A stretch of DNA of 64,000 nt from Erythrobacter sp. AP23. Its GTDB lineage: Bacteria; Pseudomonadota; Alphaproteobacteria; Sphingomonadales; Sphingomonadaceae. The first letter of the stretch is position 1. The number at the start of each line of letters is the position of its first letter. Below the pieces are notes generated by a model. The model ran no database searches. It had not been told where the DNA came from and worked only from the letters and a program-made list of their open reading frames with translations. A program made the position numbers and the translations under genes. The DNA is taken from NCBI RefSeq assembly GCF_001542855.1, contig NZ_LNBY01000019.1:1-64000 (forward strand), in the 5' to 3' direction. Shown here in pieces: positions 33,748 through 42,544 of this stretch.

Positions 33748-34583
33748 CCGGCGAGGCGATGCATGTCCTGGGTCTGTCCGGCGGACGAGACAGCGCTGCC
33801 CTCGCGGTCTGGATGCGCGATCACCGTCCGGACATCGATGTGCGGTATTTCTTCACTGACACCGGCAAGGAGCTGCCCGAGGTCTACGATTATCTTGGCC
33901 GCCTTGAGGGCTTCCTTGGCAAGACCATTGAGATGCTCAACCCTGGTCGGGATTTCGATTTTTGGCTAGCCGAATACGGCCACTTCCTGCCTTCCCCGCG
34001 TACCCGCTGGTGCACCCGGCAGCTCAAGATTCAGCCGTTCCAGAAGTGGCTCAAACCGCATCTCGACGCAGGCGTAGAGGTTCATTCCTATGTCGCGATC
34101 CGGGCCGACGAGCCAAGCCGCTCGGGAATGATCGCAACCCACCCCAACATGCACGTCCATTTCCCCTTGAGGGAGGCCGGCCTCGACAAGGCTTCGGTTA
34201 TTGGTCTGCTGGAAAACTCCGGGCTCGGCCTACCGGATTACTATCGCTGGCGCTCTCGCAGCGGTTGCACATTCTGCTTTTACCAGCAGAAGATCGAATG
34301 GGTGCGGCTGATGCGCGAGCACCCGGACGCCTTCGAAGAAGCCAAGCGCTACGAGAAATCAGCCATCGAGCACGGTTCACCGTTCACCTGGACCCAGAAC
34401 GAAAGTCTCGAAGAACTGGCGCGGCCGGAGCGGGTTGCCGAGATCGAGCGCAATCATGAAGAGCGCAAGGCACAGGCGCTCGCTCGCAGAATGCCAAATC
34501 CGCTGCGAGCACGGATCACCGATGAGACGGTGGAACAGATGCTGGCCGAGGAGGACAGCGGCTGCCTCGTCTGCCATAAATAG
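33744..34583 (+). CDS. sspD: PAPS-reductase-like sulfur transferase SspD
   Basis: This 279-residue ATP pyrophosphatase has the PP-loop LSGGRDSAAL (residues 11-20) and cysteines in WCTRQLK, SGCTFCFYQQ and a C-terminal CLVC pair. The first CxxC may hold an iron-sulfur cluster, as in DndC. It would activate the DNA backbone with ATP for sulfur insertion. Translation starts at GTG 33744 overlapping the sspC stop (GTGA), or at ATG 33759. Confidence 0.88.
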   Translation: MTGEAMHVLGLSGGRDSAALAVWMRDHRPDIDVRYFFTDTGKELPEVYDYLGRLEGFLGKTIEMLNPGRDFDFWLAEYGHFLPSPRTRWCTRQLKIQPFQKWLKPHLDAGVEVHSYVAIRADEPSRSGMIATHPNMHVHFPLREAGLDKASVIGLLENSGLGLPDYYRWRSRSGCTFCFYQQKIEWVRLMREHPDAFEEAKRYEKSAIEHGSPFTWTQNESLEELARPERVAEIERNHEERKAQALARRMPNPLRARITDETVEQMLAEEDSGCLVCHK

Positions 34584-34769
34584 CCATTCGCCATCTTTCT
34601 CCTCAAGGAAGGCGCGAAACCGCACCCAGTATATGCCTCGGAGTGTCCCGGGTCCGAGAATTCTTATATCACAATTCTGTTGCCTCTTGCCCGAGCATGC
34701 TTTTCTTACCAGCCGAAATATCGCTAGGTAATCAAAGCACATGGACACAACCGCTGGGGGTAGGGTCTC

Positions 34770-37097
34770 TTGACCATCGATGTAGAAAAGGCCTTTCGGG
34801 CAAATCCAAGAAGCGTCTTACAATTCCTGCAAGTCCCGGGGCAGGGTTGCTACATTCCCGCCTATCAACGGGAATACCGGTGGGACAAAGAAAACGTCAA
34901 TCGACTGTTCGAGGATGCGCTTCACGGCCTGAGTCTGCTTCCTGAGCGAGAGGAAACGATCAGCTTCCTCGGTACGATCATCGCGATCCACGACACGCAG
35001 TATGTGACCGTGAAGCCGCATTTCCGGAACGAGATGCCACGGCCGGTGATGACGATCATCGACGGCCAGCAGCGCATCTCGACGTTCATTCTGCTCTTTG
35101 TTTCAATTCACAATCTTCTGGCGACCTGCCTGCCCTCGGTCGAGAAAGATGACGAAGAAGGCAGCGCCTGGCTGCTTGAAGAAATTCAAAAGATGATGGC
35201 GGAACTTCGCGACTGTTTCATCCTCGACAAACGCAGCGGAAAGGCGCTCAACAGGTACTATCCACGTCTCATCAGATCGTTCGACGATGTGTGGTCTTCA
35301 AAACCGGAAGCCCGGTATTCGAGCGCGATCGCCCGCCTGATTTGGGACTACCTCAAGCATATCGAGAACGAGGAGACCGAGGCCAAGCAATTTCGTCCGA
35401 GCGAGCCCGATGGCGAAAAAGCTTCGACGCACAAGAATGTGGCCGCCGTCTTCCGGCATATGAACAAACGCCTTCGCGACCTTGTGCAACCGCAGGAGGA
35501 GATGCCGAGCCTGATCGAGCAGGCGCTCAAAGCCGGATTCGGCGAAGCGCTCTTTGGTTTCGAAGTCCCATCCGAAGTCGCCGAAAGGCTCCGCAAGGAT
35601 GACGAGACGACCACGGGCAAGCGTTTCCGGCTTGCCTTTGCCGCGATCATTTTTGCTCACTATTTGCAAAGGCGAATGGCCTTCACAGTTGTCGAAAGCG
35701 AAGGCGAAGATGACGCTTTCGATATGTTCGAGGCTCTCAATACGACCGGCGAACCGCTCACCGCCTTCGAAACCTTTCGGCCCCGGGTGATCGACGCGGA
35801 AGGGCTAGAGGATTATCAATCCACCCCTTCGCACGCGGACATGCTGCGGACCGAGAAATACGTCGATCGCTACGCCAAGGACGCGAGCAAGCTGCAGCGC
35901 ACGACCTCCGAACTTCTTGTCGCTTTCGCGCTCGCAGAAACGGGCCAGAAGCTGGGTAAGAAGCTCAACGAGCAACGGCGTTACTTGCGCGCACAATACG
36001 GCGATCCGGACGACAAGACCCGGACGGAATTCCGGCGGGGCTTCGTAAAGCGTTTGGGCGATGTGTCCGATCTCATGTCGACTTCGTGGGATCCTGCAGA
36101 AACCCTTAATCCCAGCTTCGGCGGCCTCTCGAACATCGACGAGCCGGCGAAGGTCGCGTTCGAGTTTCTGCGTGGACTTAAGCATACGGTCACGATTCCA
36201 CCGCTCAGCAGATTTTTCGGGGCCGCATTATCCGCCGATCCGGAAGAGCGCCTTCAGAAATCGGTGGCCTTTGCCGATGCAATCAAGGCGAGCGCTGCCT
36301 TCACTGCGATCTGGCGCGGAGCATTCGGCACGACGTCGGGCATCGATGCGGTGTATCGCGATGTCATGCTTTCCGGCGACGGGCAGGCTGCCCTTGCGGC
36401 ACGGCCCTTCTCAGGAAACCCATCCACCAAACGCAAGAGCGCGCTCGACATCGCACTTTACAAACGCGTCCTGTGCGATGCGCTGGAAAAGGCCGGCATT
36501 TCGGAGAAAGGGAGCTGGTCCGGTAAAGTCGAAACGAGCCTGTTAGCCAAGCACGCGACCGAGGTTGCGAAATTCCTTCTGATAGCTTCGGCGCACGACG
36601 TAGAACCCGACCTCAAGAATCCGGGTTTGGTCGTATCCGGCCGGAAAGGTGTTCATCCAACCTTGACGCTTGATGCCTGGAACCTGCTTTCGCCCATGCA
36701 AGTCGAGCACATCGCTCCACAGCAAGGGGCTAGCACTGACTGGCCCGCTGACCTCTACGACGAACGAGAGCTGTTCCAGACTCTGGGCAACCTCACGCTG
36801 CTGCATCGCGACCACAACATAGTGGTGTCAAATCATCCCCAACCGAAAAAGATGGCAAGCTACCGCGCCTTGGCATCGAGAACGCCCGAAGCGTTCGAGG
36901 CCGCGCGCGAAGAAGCCAGAAAGTTGGGGTATGACTTGCCCGAAAGATCGGAAGCGATCCTCGCCGAAGCAACCCACGCGAGATTGTTGATTCCGCTCGT
37001 CGAATGTCCGTCCGACTGGGACGGGGAATTTGTGCGTCAACGCTCGCGCAGGCTGGCGGAAATTGCATGGGATCGCTTACGGCCGTGGCTAGATTGA
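34770..37097 (+). CDS. sspE: Phosphorothioation-dependent restriction effector SspE (DUF262-DUF1524)
   Basis: This 775-residue two-domain effector has an N-terminal DUF262 nucleotidase domain with IPAYQREYRWDKE (29-41) and DGQQR (98-102). The C-terminal DUF1524 HNH-like nicking domain has VEHIAPQQ (about residue 645) and LGNLTLLHRDHN. By the described SspABCD-SspE system, modified host DNA stimulates the GTPase, and the nuclease nicks unmodified phage DNA. It is separated from sspD by 186 bases, so it may have its own promoter. The best start is TTG 34770 after GGGGGTAGGG. Confidence 0.9.
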   Translation: MTIDVEKAFRANPRSVLQFLQVPGQGCYIPAYQREYRWDKENVNRLFEDALHGLSLLPEREETISFLGTIIAIHDTQYVTVKPHFRNEMPRPVMTIIDGQQRISTFILLFVSIHNLLATCLPSVEKDDEEGSAWLLEEIQKMMAELRDCFILDKRSGKALNRYYPRLIRSFDDVWSSKPEARYSSAIARLIWDYLKHIENEETEAKQFRPSEPDGEKASTHKNVAAVFRHMNKRLRDLVQPQEEMPSLIEQALKAGFGEALFGFEVPSEVAERLRKDDETTTGKRFRLAFAAIIFAHYLQRRMAFTVVESEGEDDAFDMFEALNTTGEPLTAFETFRPRVIDAEGLEDYQSTPSHADMLRTEKYVDRYAKDASKLQRTTSELLVAFALAETGQKLGKKLNEQRRYLRAQYGDPDDKTRTEFRRGFVKRLGDVSDLMSTSWDPAETLNPSFGGLSNIDEPAKVAFEFLRGLKHTVTIPPLSRFFGAALSADPEERLQKSVAFADAIKASAAFTAIWRGAFGTTSGIDAVYRDVMLSGDGQAALAARPFSGNPSTKRKSALDIALYKRVLCDALEKAGISEKGSWSGKVETSLLAKHATEVAKFLLIASAHDVEPDLKNPGLVVSGRKGVHPTLTLDAWNLLSPMQVEHIAPQQGASTDWPADLYDERELFQTLGNLTLLHRDHNIVVSNHPQPKKMASYRALASRTPEAFEAAREEARKLGYDLPERSEAILAEATHARLLIPLVECPSDWDGEFVRQRSRRLAEIAWDRLRPWLD

Positions 37098-37138
37098 GGG
37101 ACTCGAACGGCGAGCTGTTCGGTCAGCGCGCTAAGTCG

Positions 37139-37170
37139 GCGCCATGAGTCAGGCGCGGCCGTCTCTTTTT
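37139..37170 (+). terminator. Possible terminator after sspE
   Basis: GCGCC-ATGAGTCA-GGCGC (37139-37156) forms a five-base stem, followed after seven bases by CTCTTTTTA. The stem is short and the T-run is not adjacent, so this is a weak call. The rest of the 192-base gap to the PepSY gene is AT-rich and holds no gene. Confidence 0.3.
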
Positions 37171-37289
37171 ACCCTCTAAAAAAACGGATATTTGCAAAAA
37201 TGGCACAAATGGGGCCTGTTGCAAATCGCCCGGAATCAGCGTGAGAGCTGCTCAAAGCGGACGCGGACTTCAAATAACGCTAGCAAGAG

Positions 37290-38366
37290 CTAATTCGCCG
37301 CCTTTGCCGGGCGCAGGACATTCGGCGGACGACTGGTGAATTTACCGATCCAGAAAGACCAGCTCGCGAAGAGACCGAGCAGTACGAGAGCCAAGCCTGC
37401 GAAGGTCATTGCAATCCGCCACAGGAAGCCACCAACCTTGGCGGCGTGTATCGGGTAGAACTTCTCGACAATGGCATAAGCCGTGTCACGCAACGCCGGA
37501 TCATCTTTGGCAACGACGGTTCCAGTATCTGGCGCGACCCATGCATAGCTTCGACCGTTAGGCGTCCACTCAAAGTCCTGTCGAAACCGAATGGCAATCG
37601 GTTCGCCTGACGCTGCAGGCATCATCAATCGACGGGCTGCAGCCGAGGGATAGACCGATTGCGCATTGGCAAGCACAACGGCCCAATCGGTACTTTCGCT
37701 GATCGGTGCGAGGTCCGTCGGGAGTTCGGGTGTGACATCGGCAGTCGCGATCGGTGAGAGCAACTCGGAAGAGATCGCCGGGAACACCATCATTGTGCCC
37801 GTGGCAGCTGCGATAAGCAGCAAGGGCGATGCCACCACGCCCATATCCCGATGATGCCTGACGATTGCACTAGCCGTGTAGCGCGCCGGCCATAGGCGGA
37901 ACCTAAAGGTCTTTCTGGTACGCCACCATAGGATCGCCCCAGTGATGGTGAACGCCAGCAACAGGAGCCCCAGAACTCCGGTAATGGTTTTTCCAACTTC
38001 TCCCAACAGCAGGTAGTGATGCAATTCGAACAACCACAGTTCGGGGCGCTCCCAAATTCCCGACCAGCGTTCGATAACAGTCCCATCCTGTGCGATGTAC
38101 GCGCCGCTGCCGTCCGAATAGATTGCCTGGTGTAATCCGATCTCCTCGCCGGCAAAAGTAATCCGCGACAGCCCGGGTGCGGTCTGAATTGCAACTTCAA
38201 TCGCTTTGGCTAGTTCGGCAGGGCTGCTGGCCGGTGCGTCGTTGGCACCGTCCAACAGGATCCAGTTGTCTTCCCAAAGAAGAGCGGTGCCGGACAGTCC
38301 GATCACAGCGAGCACCACGCCGACAAAGCCGCCTGTCCAGCGGTGCAGGAGCGAGAGAAGTTTCAT
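37290..38366 (-). CDS. PepSY-associated transmembrane protein (iron uptake accessory)
   Basis: This 358-residue inner-membrane protein starts with the typical KLLSLLHRWTGGFVGVVLAVIGLSGTALLWED and has four predicted transmembrane helices, two PepSY-like periplasmic regions and conserved His residues (LFELHHYLLLG; IVRHHRDMG; FYPIHAAK) that could bind heme. Related proteins sit next to siderophore receptors and are proposed ferric-siderophore reductases. It is 41 bases downstream of a TonB receptor on the same strand and probably shares its Fur control. Confidence 0.84.
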   Translation of the reverse strand: MKLLSLLHRWTGGFVGVVLAVIGLSGTALLWEDNWILLDGANDAPASSPAELAKAIEVAIQTAPGLSRITFAGEEIGLHQAIYSDGSGAYIAQDGTVIERWSGIWERPELWLFELHHYLLLGEVGKTITGVLGLLLLAFTITGAILWWRTRKTFRFRLWPARYTASAIVRHHRDMGVVASPLLLIAAATGTMMVFPAISSELLSPIATADVTPELPTDLAPISESTDWAVVLANAQSVYPSAAARRLMMPAASGEPIAIRFRQDFEWTPNGRSYAWVAPDTGTVVAKDDPALRDTAYAIVEKFYPIHAAKVGGFLWRIAMTFAGLALVLLGLFASWSFWIGKFTSRPPNVLRPAKAAN

Positions 38367-38407
38367 CTAATCAACCGAAAGGGAAGGTAGCTCATCCAGA
38401 GTGTGCC

Positions 38408-40534
38408 TCAGAATTCACCCTTCCAGCGCAAAGTAAGGGCTCGGCCACGGCCCGAGACGAAATCGCGATCGCTTACGAAACTGACCGTCTGGGAGAAATA
38501 CGTGATGTATTGTTCGTCGAGCAGATTGCTTGCTGCCAGCGTGAATTCCCCGGCGTTTTTGGTTGGGTAGCGCAAGACCAGATCGATCAGTGTGTAGCCG
38601 TCGAAATCAAATTTCGGGTCATTTCCCTCAAAGCTGCGATTGAACAAACGTGAGAGCTGCAGCCGTCCTTGGAGATTCCCGATAAGGGGGCCTTCCGCAA
38701 AGGCGTTGAACCGATCAGGCGCGATATTGCGACCATCGAGATCGCGATCGACAATATCGTCACCGTCGCTGTCGTACCGACCGTCTAGCGCAGCAAAGCT
38801 TAGCCCGAGGCGGTGGCTGCTGGATAAGCGGTAGCTCGCTGCAAGTTCAAAGCCTTCTATTTCGGTGCGTTCGCGGCGTACCTGCCCCGCGCCACCGACA
38901 ACCTGAATGCGCGATCCCAAGTCGGAATTCGACCAGAAGTAGCTGGCTGCTAACTCCAGGCCATCTCGACGCCAGGCAGTGCCAACCTCGATGTTATCCG
39001 CGATGATAGGTTGCAGATCGACGAGATCCGAGACCTTCTGACCGGGAGTATTGACCGAACGCAAAATGAGTCCTGCGTCAGGCATGGTGAAACCCTGCGC
39101 GTAAGAGCTGAAGATCGTGAAACCAGCGACTGGTTCAATCACAACACCAGCGTTGGATAATATCTTATCGAATCTGGGAGCGCCTCCCTCTACCGATGTC
39201 CGGTTGGCGCTAGCTATGGTGGTAAAGTCCGGCACATCGAGGGTCGCGTTTTCCCAGCGGACGCCCCCTGAAAGACGCACTATGTCTTGAAAGAGAGACT
39301 GTTCAAGCTGAACGAAGGGAGCCCAGCCCTTGTAGATCAATTCGGGCACCCACAATCGATCAGTTTGGGCCAGCTCCTGGAAACTCTTATCGCGCAGGTA
39401 GTCGGCTCCAATCACCATCTGGAGGCCCTCCCACAGAGCATCTTTCCGCACCCAGGTCAGCTTCGCGCCGTACTTTTCCGAACTCAGGGCCGATTGATCA
39501 AAGAGAGTGCCAGCGGGCGCGATCGCGGGGTCCTGAAACACCGGGAAAGTGTCTCCACCATAGAGCGCATAGAAATCGAAGTAATGACCCTGTAGCGTTA
39601 ATTCACCACCAAAAACTGCATCATTAGAGTAAGATAAGGATGCATTCAGCGCCTCGGTGAAAGTCGGATCTCCGGAAGGCGTCCCTTCAATCGAGGTCGC
39701 GGGAATTTCGTTCGCACGACTCCCGGGTACGGTTGAATAGTCCCCATCGCCGGTGACCTCATAATAGTTTATCATACCTTCTAGGCGTTGGCCGGAGGTT
39801 GGCTCGATGCCCGCCTTTCCAAACAGGCTTATGCTTCGACTGTCCATGAGCTCGCCCTGGACGGTATCGACTGCGATCGCGCGGCCCTGGCCATCGTAAA
39901 AGAGGTCGTGTTTCTCGTAAGCAGCGCCTGCTACAAAGTCGAAGCTGCCCATGCGTTTGCCGGTGAGGCCTGCCAGTCGATAATGAAACCCATTTGACTC
40001 AAAATCATCCGTCGTCATTTCCGCGGTAATGCGGTTGAGCCACTTGCCATCACGAGGTGCATCGACCGTTTCGTAATTTATCACCCCTCCCGTGGCGCCT
40101 ACGCCTTGGATTGCATTGGCACCGTAGATGACCTCGATCCGGTCAACGAATGCGGGGTCAATGGTGAAGCCGCTGCGCTTTCCGTCACGAAGGGGGGTAG
40201 ACTGCGGGATGCCGTCTACCATGTACAAAGGGGTCCGCCCGCGTAGAGATTCGCCTGTGCTAGTCAGCTTTTGCCGCGCTGGCGCAAGACTGGGAACCGA
40301 GAACGCAAGGCTATCGAGCAAGCTGGCGCTTACCGCGAGTTGGGTCTCCATTTCTGCGCGATTGATCACTTTCACGGTGTTGGGAATGGCAGTGATCGGG
40401 GTCGGCGTGCGAGTGGCGGAAACTACGATGACGTCATCTTCAACGGCTTCCGCCGGTTCATCCGCCTGCCCTTGTGCGTAAGCCTGCGCTGAAAGCCCAA
40501 GGGATGTGGCGGCGAGATAAGTGAGCTTGCGCAA
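38408..40534 (-). CDS. TonB-dependent siderophore-type receptor
   Basis: This 708-residue receptor has a signal peptide (LTYLAATSLGLSAQAYA), a TonB box-like DDVIVVSATRTPTP, a plug domain (SLRGRTPLYMVDGIPQSTP; ANAIQGVGATGGVINYET) and a barrel ending ALTLRWKGEF. The start is a TTG at 40534 with GCAGGAGGG six bases upstream; an earlier TTG (40555) would overlap the Fur box. The Fur site and the PepSY partner indicate ferric-siderophore uptake. The ligand is unknown. Confidence 0.89.
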   Translation of the reverse strand: MRKLTYLAATSLGLSAQAYAQGQADEPAEAVEDDVIVVSATRTPTPITAIPNTVKVINRAEMETQLAVSASLLDSLAFSVPSLAPARQKLTSTGESLRGRTPLYMVDGIPQSTPLRDGKRSGFTIDPAFVDRIEVIYGANAIQGVGATGGVINYETVDAPRDGKWLNRITAEMTTDDFESNGFHYRLAGLTGKRMGSFDFVAGAAYEKHDLFYDGQGRAIAVDTVQGELMDSRSISLFGKAGIEPTSGQRLEGMINYYEVTGDGDYSTVPGSRANEIPATSIEGTPSGDPTFTEALNASLSYSNDAVFGGELTLQGHYFDFYALYGGDTFPVFQDPAIAPAGTLFDQSALSSEKYGAKLTWVRKDALWEGLQMVIGADYLRDKSFQELAQTDRLWVPELIYKGWAPFVQLEQSLFQDIVRLSGGVRWENATLDVPDFTTIASANRTSVEGGAPRFDKILSNAGVVIEPVAGFTIFSSYAQGFTMPDAGLILRSVNTPGQKVSDLVDLQPIIADNIEVGTAWRRDGLELAASYFWSNSDLGSRIQVVGGAGQVRRERTEIEGFELAASYRLSSSHRLGLSFAALDGRYDSDGDDIVDRDLDGRNIAPDRFNAFAEGPLIGNLQGRLQLSRLFNRSFEGNDPKFDFDGYTLIDLVLRYPTKNAGEFTLAASNLLDEQYITYFSQTVSFVSDRDFVSGRGRALTLRWKGEF

Positions 40535-40550
40535 TGCGCCCTCCTGCAAT

Positions 40551-40565
40551 TGCAAATCATTCGCA
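40551..40565. promoter_or_regulatory. Fur box upstream of the siderophore receptor
   Basis: TGCAAATCATTCGCA fits the alphaproteobacterial Fur pattern TGCRAAT-N-ATTYGCA at every fixed position. It ends 17 bases before the TTG start of the receptor gene. Iron-replete Fur bound here would block the receptor-PepSY operon. Confidence 0.75.
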
Positions 40566-41015
40566 CAAGCGGATAAGCAGGCGGTGTTTTTTCGTCAAGG
40601 GCGTTTAAGAATGCGCGGTCCAGGTGGACTGGAGCCTGGTATAATTTAGTCTATCACCAGCCAGTTGAAGGACGTCGAGCCACATCCGCCCGGAGATCTA
40701 TCGCTCTTGTGGAGGGAGCTCTTGGTTGCGGCCAATTCTGCGGAATGAGCTTGGCTGGTTCTTTGACCATGGTCGGCCCATGGTGGCGTTTTTTAAACGA
40801 AGCTGCGACCGGCGATATTCTGGGTACCGCAGTGCTATAAGCGGTCCCTGCGGACACCCTTTGATCCACCACAGCTAGCCGCAATTCAGATGTGTCCGTT
40901 CGTCGAATTTGCCGTGAAAGCCGATGTCTGCTTTCAGGCAGTCGCATGGATAGGCCGATAGGCCGAAATCAGGGCGCAAAGCAGTCACCTAGTAAACCCA
41001 ATAGGCGAGAATCGA
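40566..41015. other. Intergenic stretch without a supported gene
   Basis: About 450 bases lie between the receptor promoter and the end of the MNT-HEPN gene. Two short open frames exist (40654-40947 minus; 40892-41128 plus). They lack ribosome-binding sites and recognisable composition, and I do not call them. The segment marks the join between cargo (iron uptake) and backbone-associated genes and may hold decayed DNA. Confidence 0.4.
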
Positions 41016-41939
41016 TCAAGCGCCGGTTTCACTTCCGAGCTTTTCGAGGCGCTCCGAACATATCTCATGCACTACGCGACCGAGTTCCTCGACCTGTTCG
41101 CCAAGCCATTCGAGCTCTTCCTTGGTGATGCGGTAATGCTTTGAATACCGCGCTTTGACGTAAGCTTCCTTCAGCTTCTCGAAGCGCGCACGATCGCGAC
41201 GCGTGTCGCGCGGCCAGACGTAGGTCAGGCGTGGGTCGATCCGCTCCGCCTGGGTGCGAAGGAAACCAAGATTGTGCACATGCGGCGTATAAAAGGTGCA
41301 GACCAGAAGTACGCAGTGATAAAGGAATTCGGCTGCCTGATGAGTATCAAAAGCTGCTTCTTTTAGGCGGCCCTGGTTGGCTGTGTATCGGGCCGTGTCC
41401 AATCGACCAGCACCACCCGGAAACCACTCGTCAAAATACTCCTGCGCCATCGCTAGCGCCTCGGCAGGCGTCTTGGGCTTGGGCGTATGCAGTTCGGTAT
41501 CGTCGGACTCGTAGAGCGCAATTCCGTCCTGCTTCACGTCCATGAAGAAATAACGCCCGTGGGCCAGCCCGTCGTTCACCTCCTGCAGCGCATGGACGAT
41601 GAAATTGACCGGCGTCTTGAGCGATTTGGTCACGCCGTACTCGCGCATCAGCCGGTCATCGAGCTTCGACCAGTACTTGACCCGGTCGACCAGCCGCTTG
41701 TCGTTGACGATGATGAGCAGATCGTAGTCCGACTGGTAGCCCTTGGCCGTATGCGGCTCGTCGACCCAAGTGCCGCGGGCATAGCTGCCGTAGAGAATGA
41801 CCTTGAGAATGCGGCCGGCCTTCTTCCACTCGTGCTTCGCCAGGGCAAAGGCATCATCGAACTCTTCGAAAATCAGCTGCACCACGCGCTCAAGTTCGCG
41901 TTGCTTTTGCGGAGGCAGATGATCGAGTTCGGTGCGCAT
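41016..41939 (-). CDS. Nucleotidyltransferase-HEPN fusion protein (MNT-HEPN)
   Basis: This 307-residue protein has an N-terminal minimal nucleotidyltransferase with VILYGSYARGTW and a downstream acidic pair (YQSDYDLLIIVND). The C-terminal helical HEPN domain (AAFDTHQAAEFLYHCVLLVCTFYTP; KARYSKHYRI) follows. I chose ATG 41939 (MRTELDHL). MNT and HEPN usually occur as separate toxin-antitoxin genes. Here both are in one chain, a form common on ICEs. A defence or toxin-control role is likely; substrate unknown. Confidence 0.82.
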   Translation of the reverse strand: MRTELDHLPPQKQRELERVVQLIFEEFDDAFALAKHEWKKAGRILKVILYGSYARGTWVDEPHTAKGYQSDYDLLIIVNDKRLVDRVKYWSKLDDRLMREYGVTKSLKTPVNFIVHALQEVNDGLAHGRYFFMDVKQDGIALYESDDTELHTPKPKTPAEALAMAQEYFDEWFPGGAGRLDTARYTANQGRLKEAAFDTHQAAEFLYHCVLLVCTFYTPHVHNLGFLRTQAERIDPRLTYVWPRDTRRDRARFEKLKEAYVKARYSKHYRITKEELEWLGEQVEELGRVVHEICSERLEKLGSETGA

Positions 41940-42073
41940 TACTGGACCTTTAGCAAGCACTTGGAATGGTTGCACCCTCGCATTCCCGCAGGTGCGCCGG
42001 CATACCTTAGAAAGCGTCCCTCTCCTCTACTGGTTGGGTTACCCCGCCGGACTATCGAAGGCTTCTGTCAGGG

Positions 42074-42544
42074 CTACGCCGGAGGCTCTGGGCTGCTTCC
42101 GTCTGTCTTCTCGACCTCACCAAGCTCTGGTTCCGGGACCGCGCGAATGAGATCGTCAGCGAGATGCCTGCCCGTTTCCATGCGCCGCGCGAGCGCTTCG
42201 ACGAAGAAGTCGAACCGCTTTTCCGCATCGGCACGCGCGGCGGCATTGGCTTCAAACGGCATGGCCGGGGTCACCGCCAGCCATCGCCTGAGGTAGAGCG
42301 CGAATGCCTCGTTCCCGACCTCGATATGATAGTCGAGCTTGCCGATCTGTCGGCTTATGCGATCAAGGCGTCGACTGAAGGCCGCTTCCATGCGTTCCGA
42401 TCCATCGGGAGAGAGAAACGAGCCGATCGCGGCCTCCACCACCGAAGCCTGCGAAACGCGCTTGCGACCCGCATAGTCCGCAAGCTGCCTGGAAAGGGCT
42501 GGCGGCAGACGGAAGGTATGCTTGATACGGTTGCCCTTGCTCAT
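42074..42544 (-). CDS. Ribbon-helix-helix conjugation-associated protein
   Basis: This 156-residue protein has an N-terminal RHH fold (KHTFRLPPALSRQLADYAGRK, then VSQASVVEAAIGSFL), a coiled-coil-like middle and a C-terminal helix. It lies immediately after traG with a four-base overlap, the usual place of a CopG-type protein between traG and trbB in these elements. It may bind oriT DNA or regulate transfer genes. Here the trbB neighbour has been pushed 14 kb away by cargo. Confidence 0.78.
   Translation of the reverse strand: MSKGNRIKHTFRLPPALSRQLADYAGRKRVSQASVVEAAIGSFLSPDGSERMEAAFSRRLDRISRQIGKLDYHIEVGNEAFALYLRRWLAVTPAMPFEANAAARADAEKRFDFFVEALARRMETGRHLADDLIRAVPEPELGEVEKTDGSSPEPPA

Noticed and set aside
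40654-41128. Two short open frames between the iron-uptake and MNT-HEPN genes
   Set aside because: They have no ribosome-binding site, no domain pattern and mutual overlap on opposite strands.
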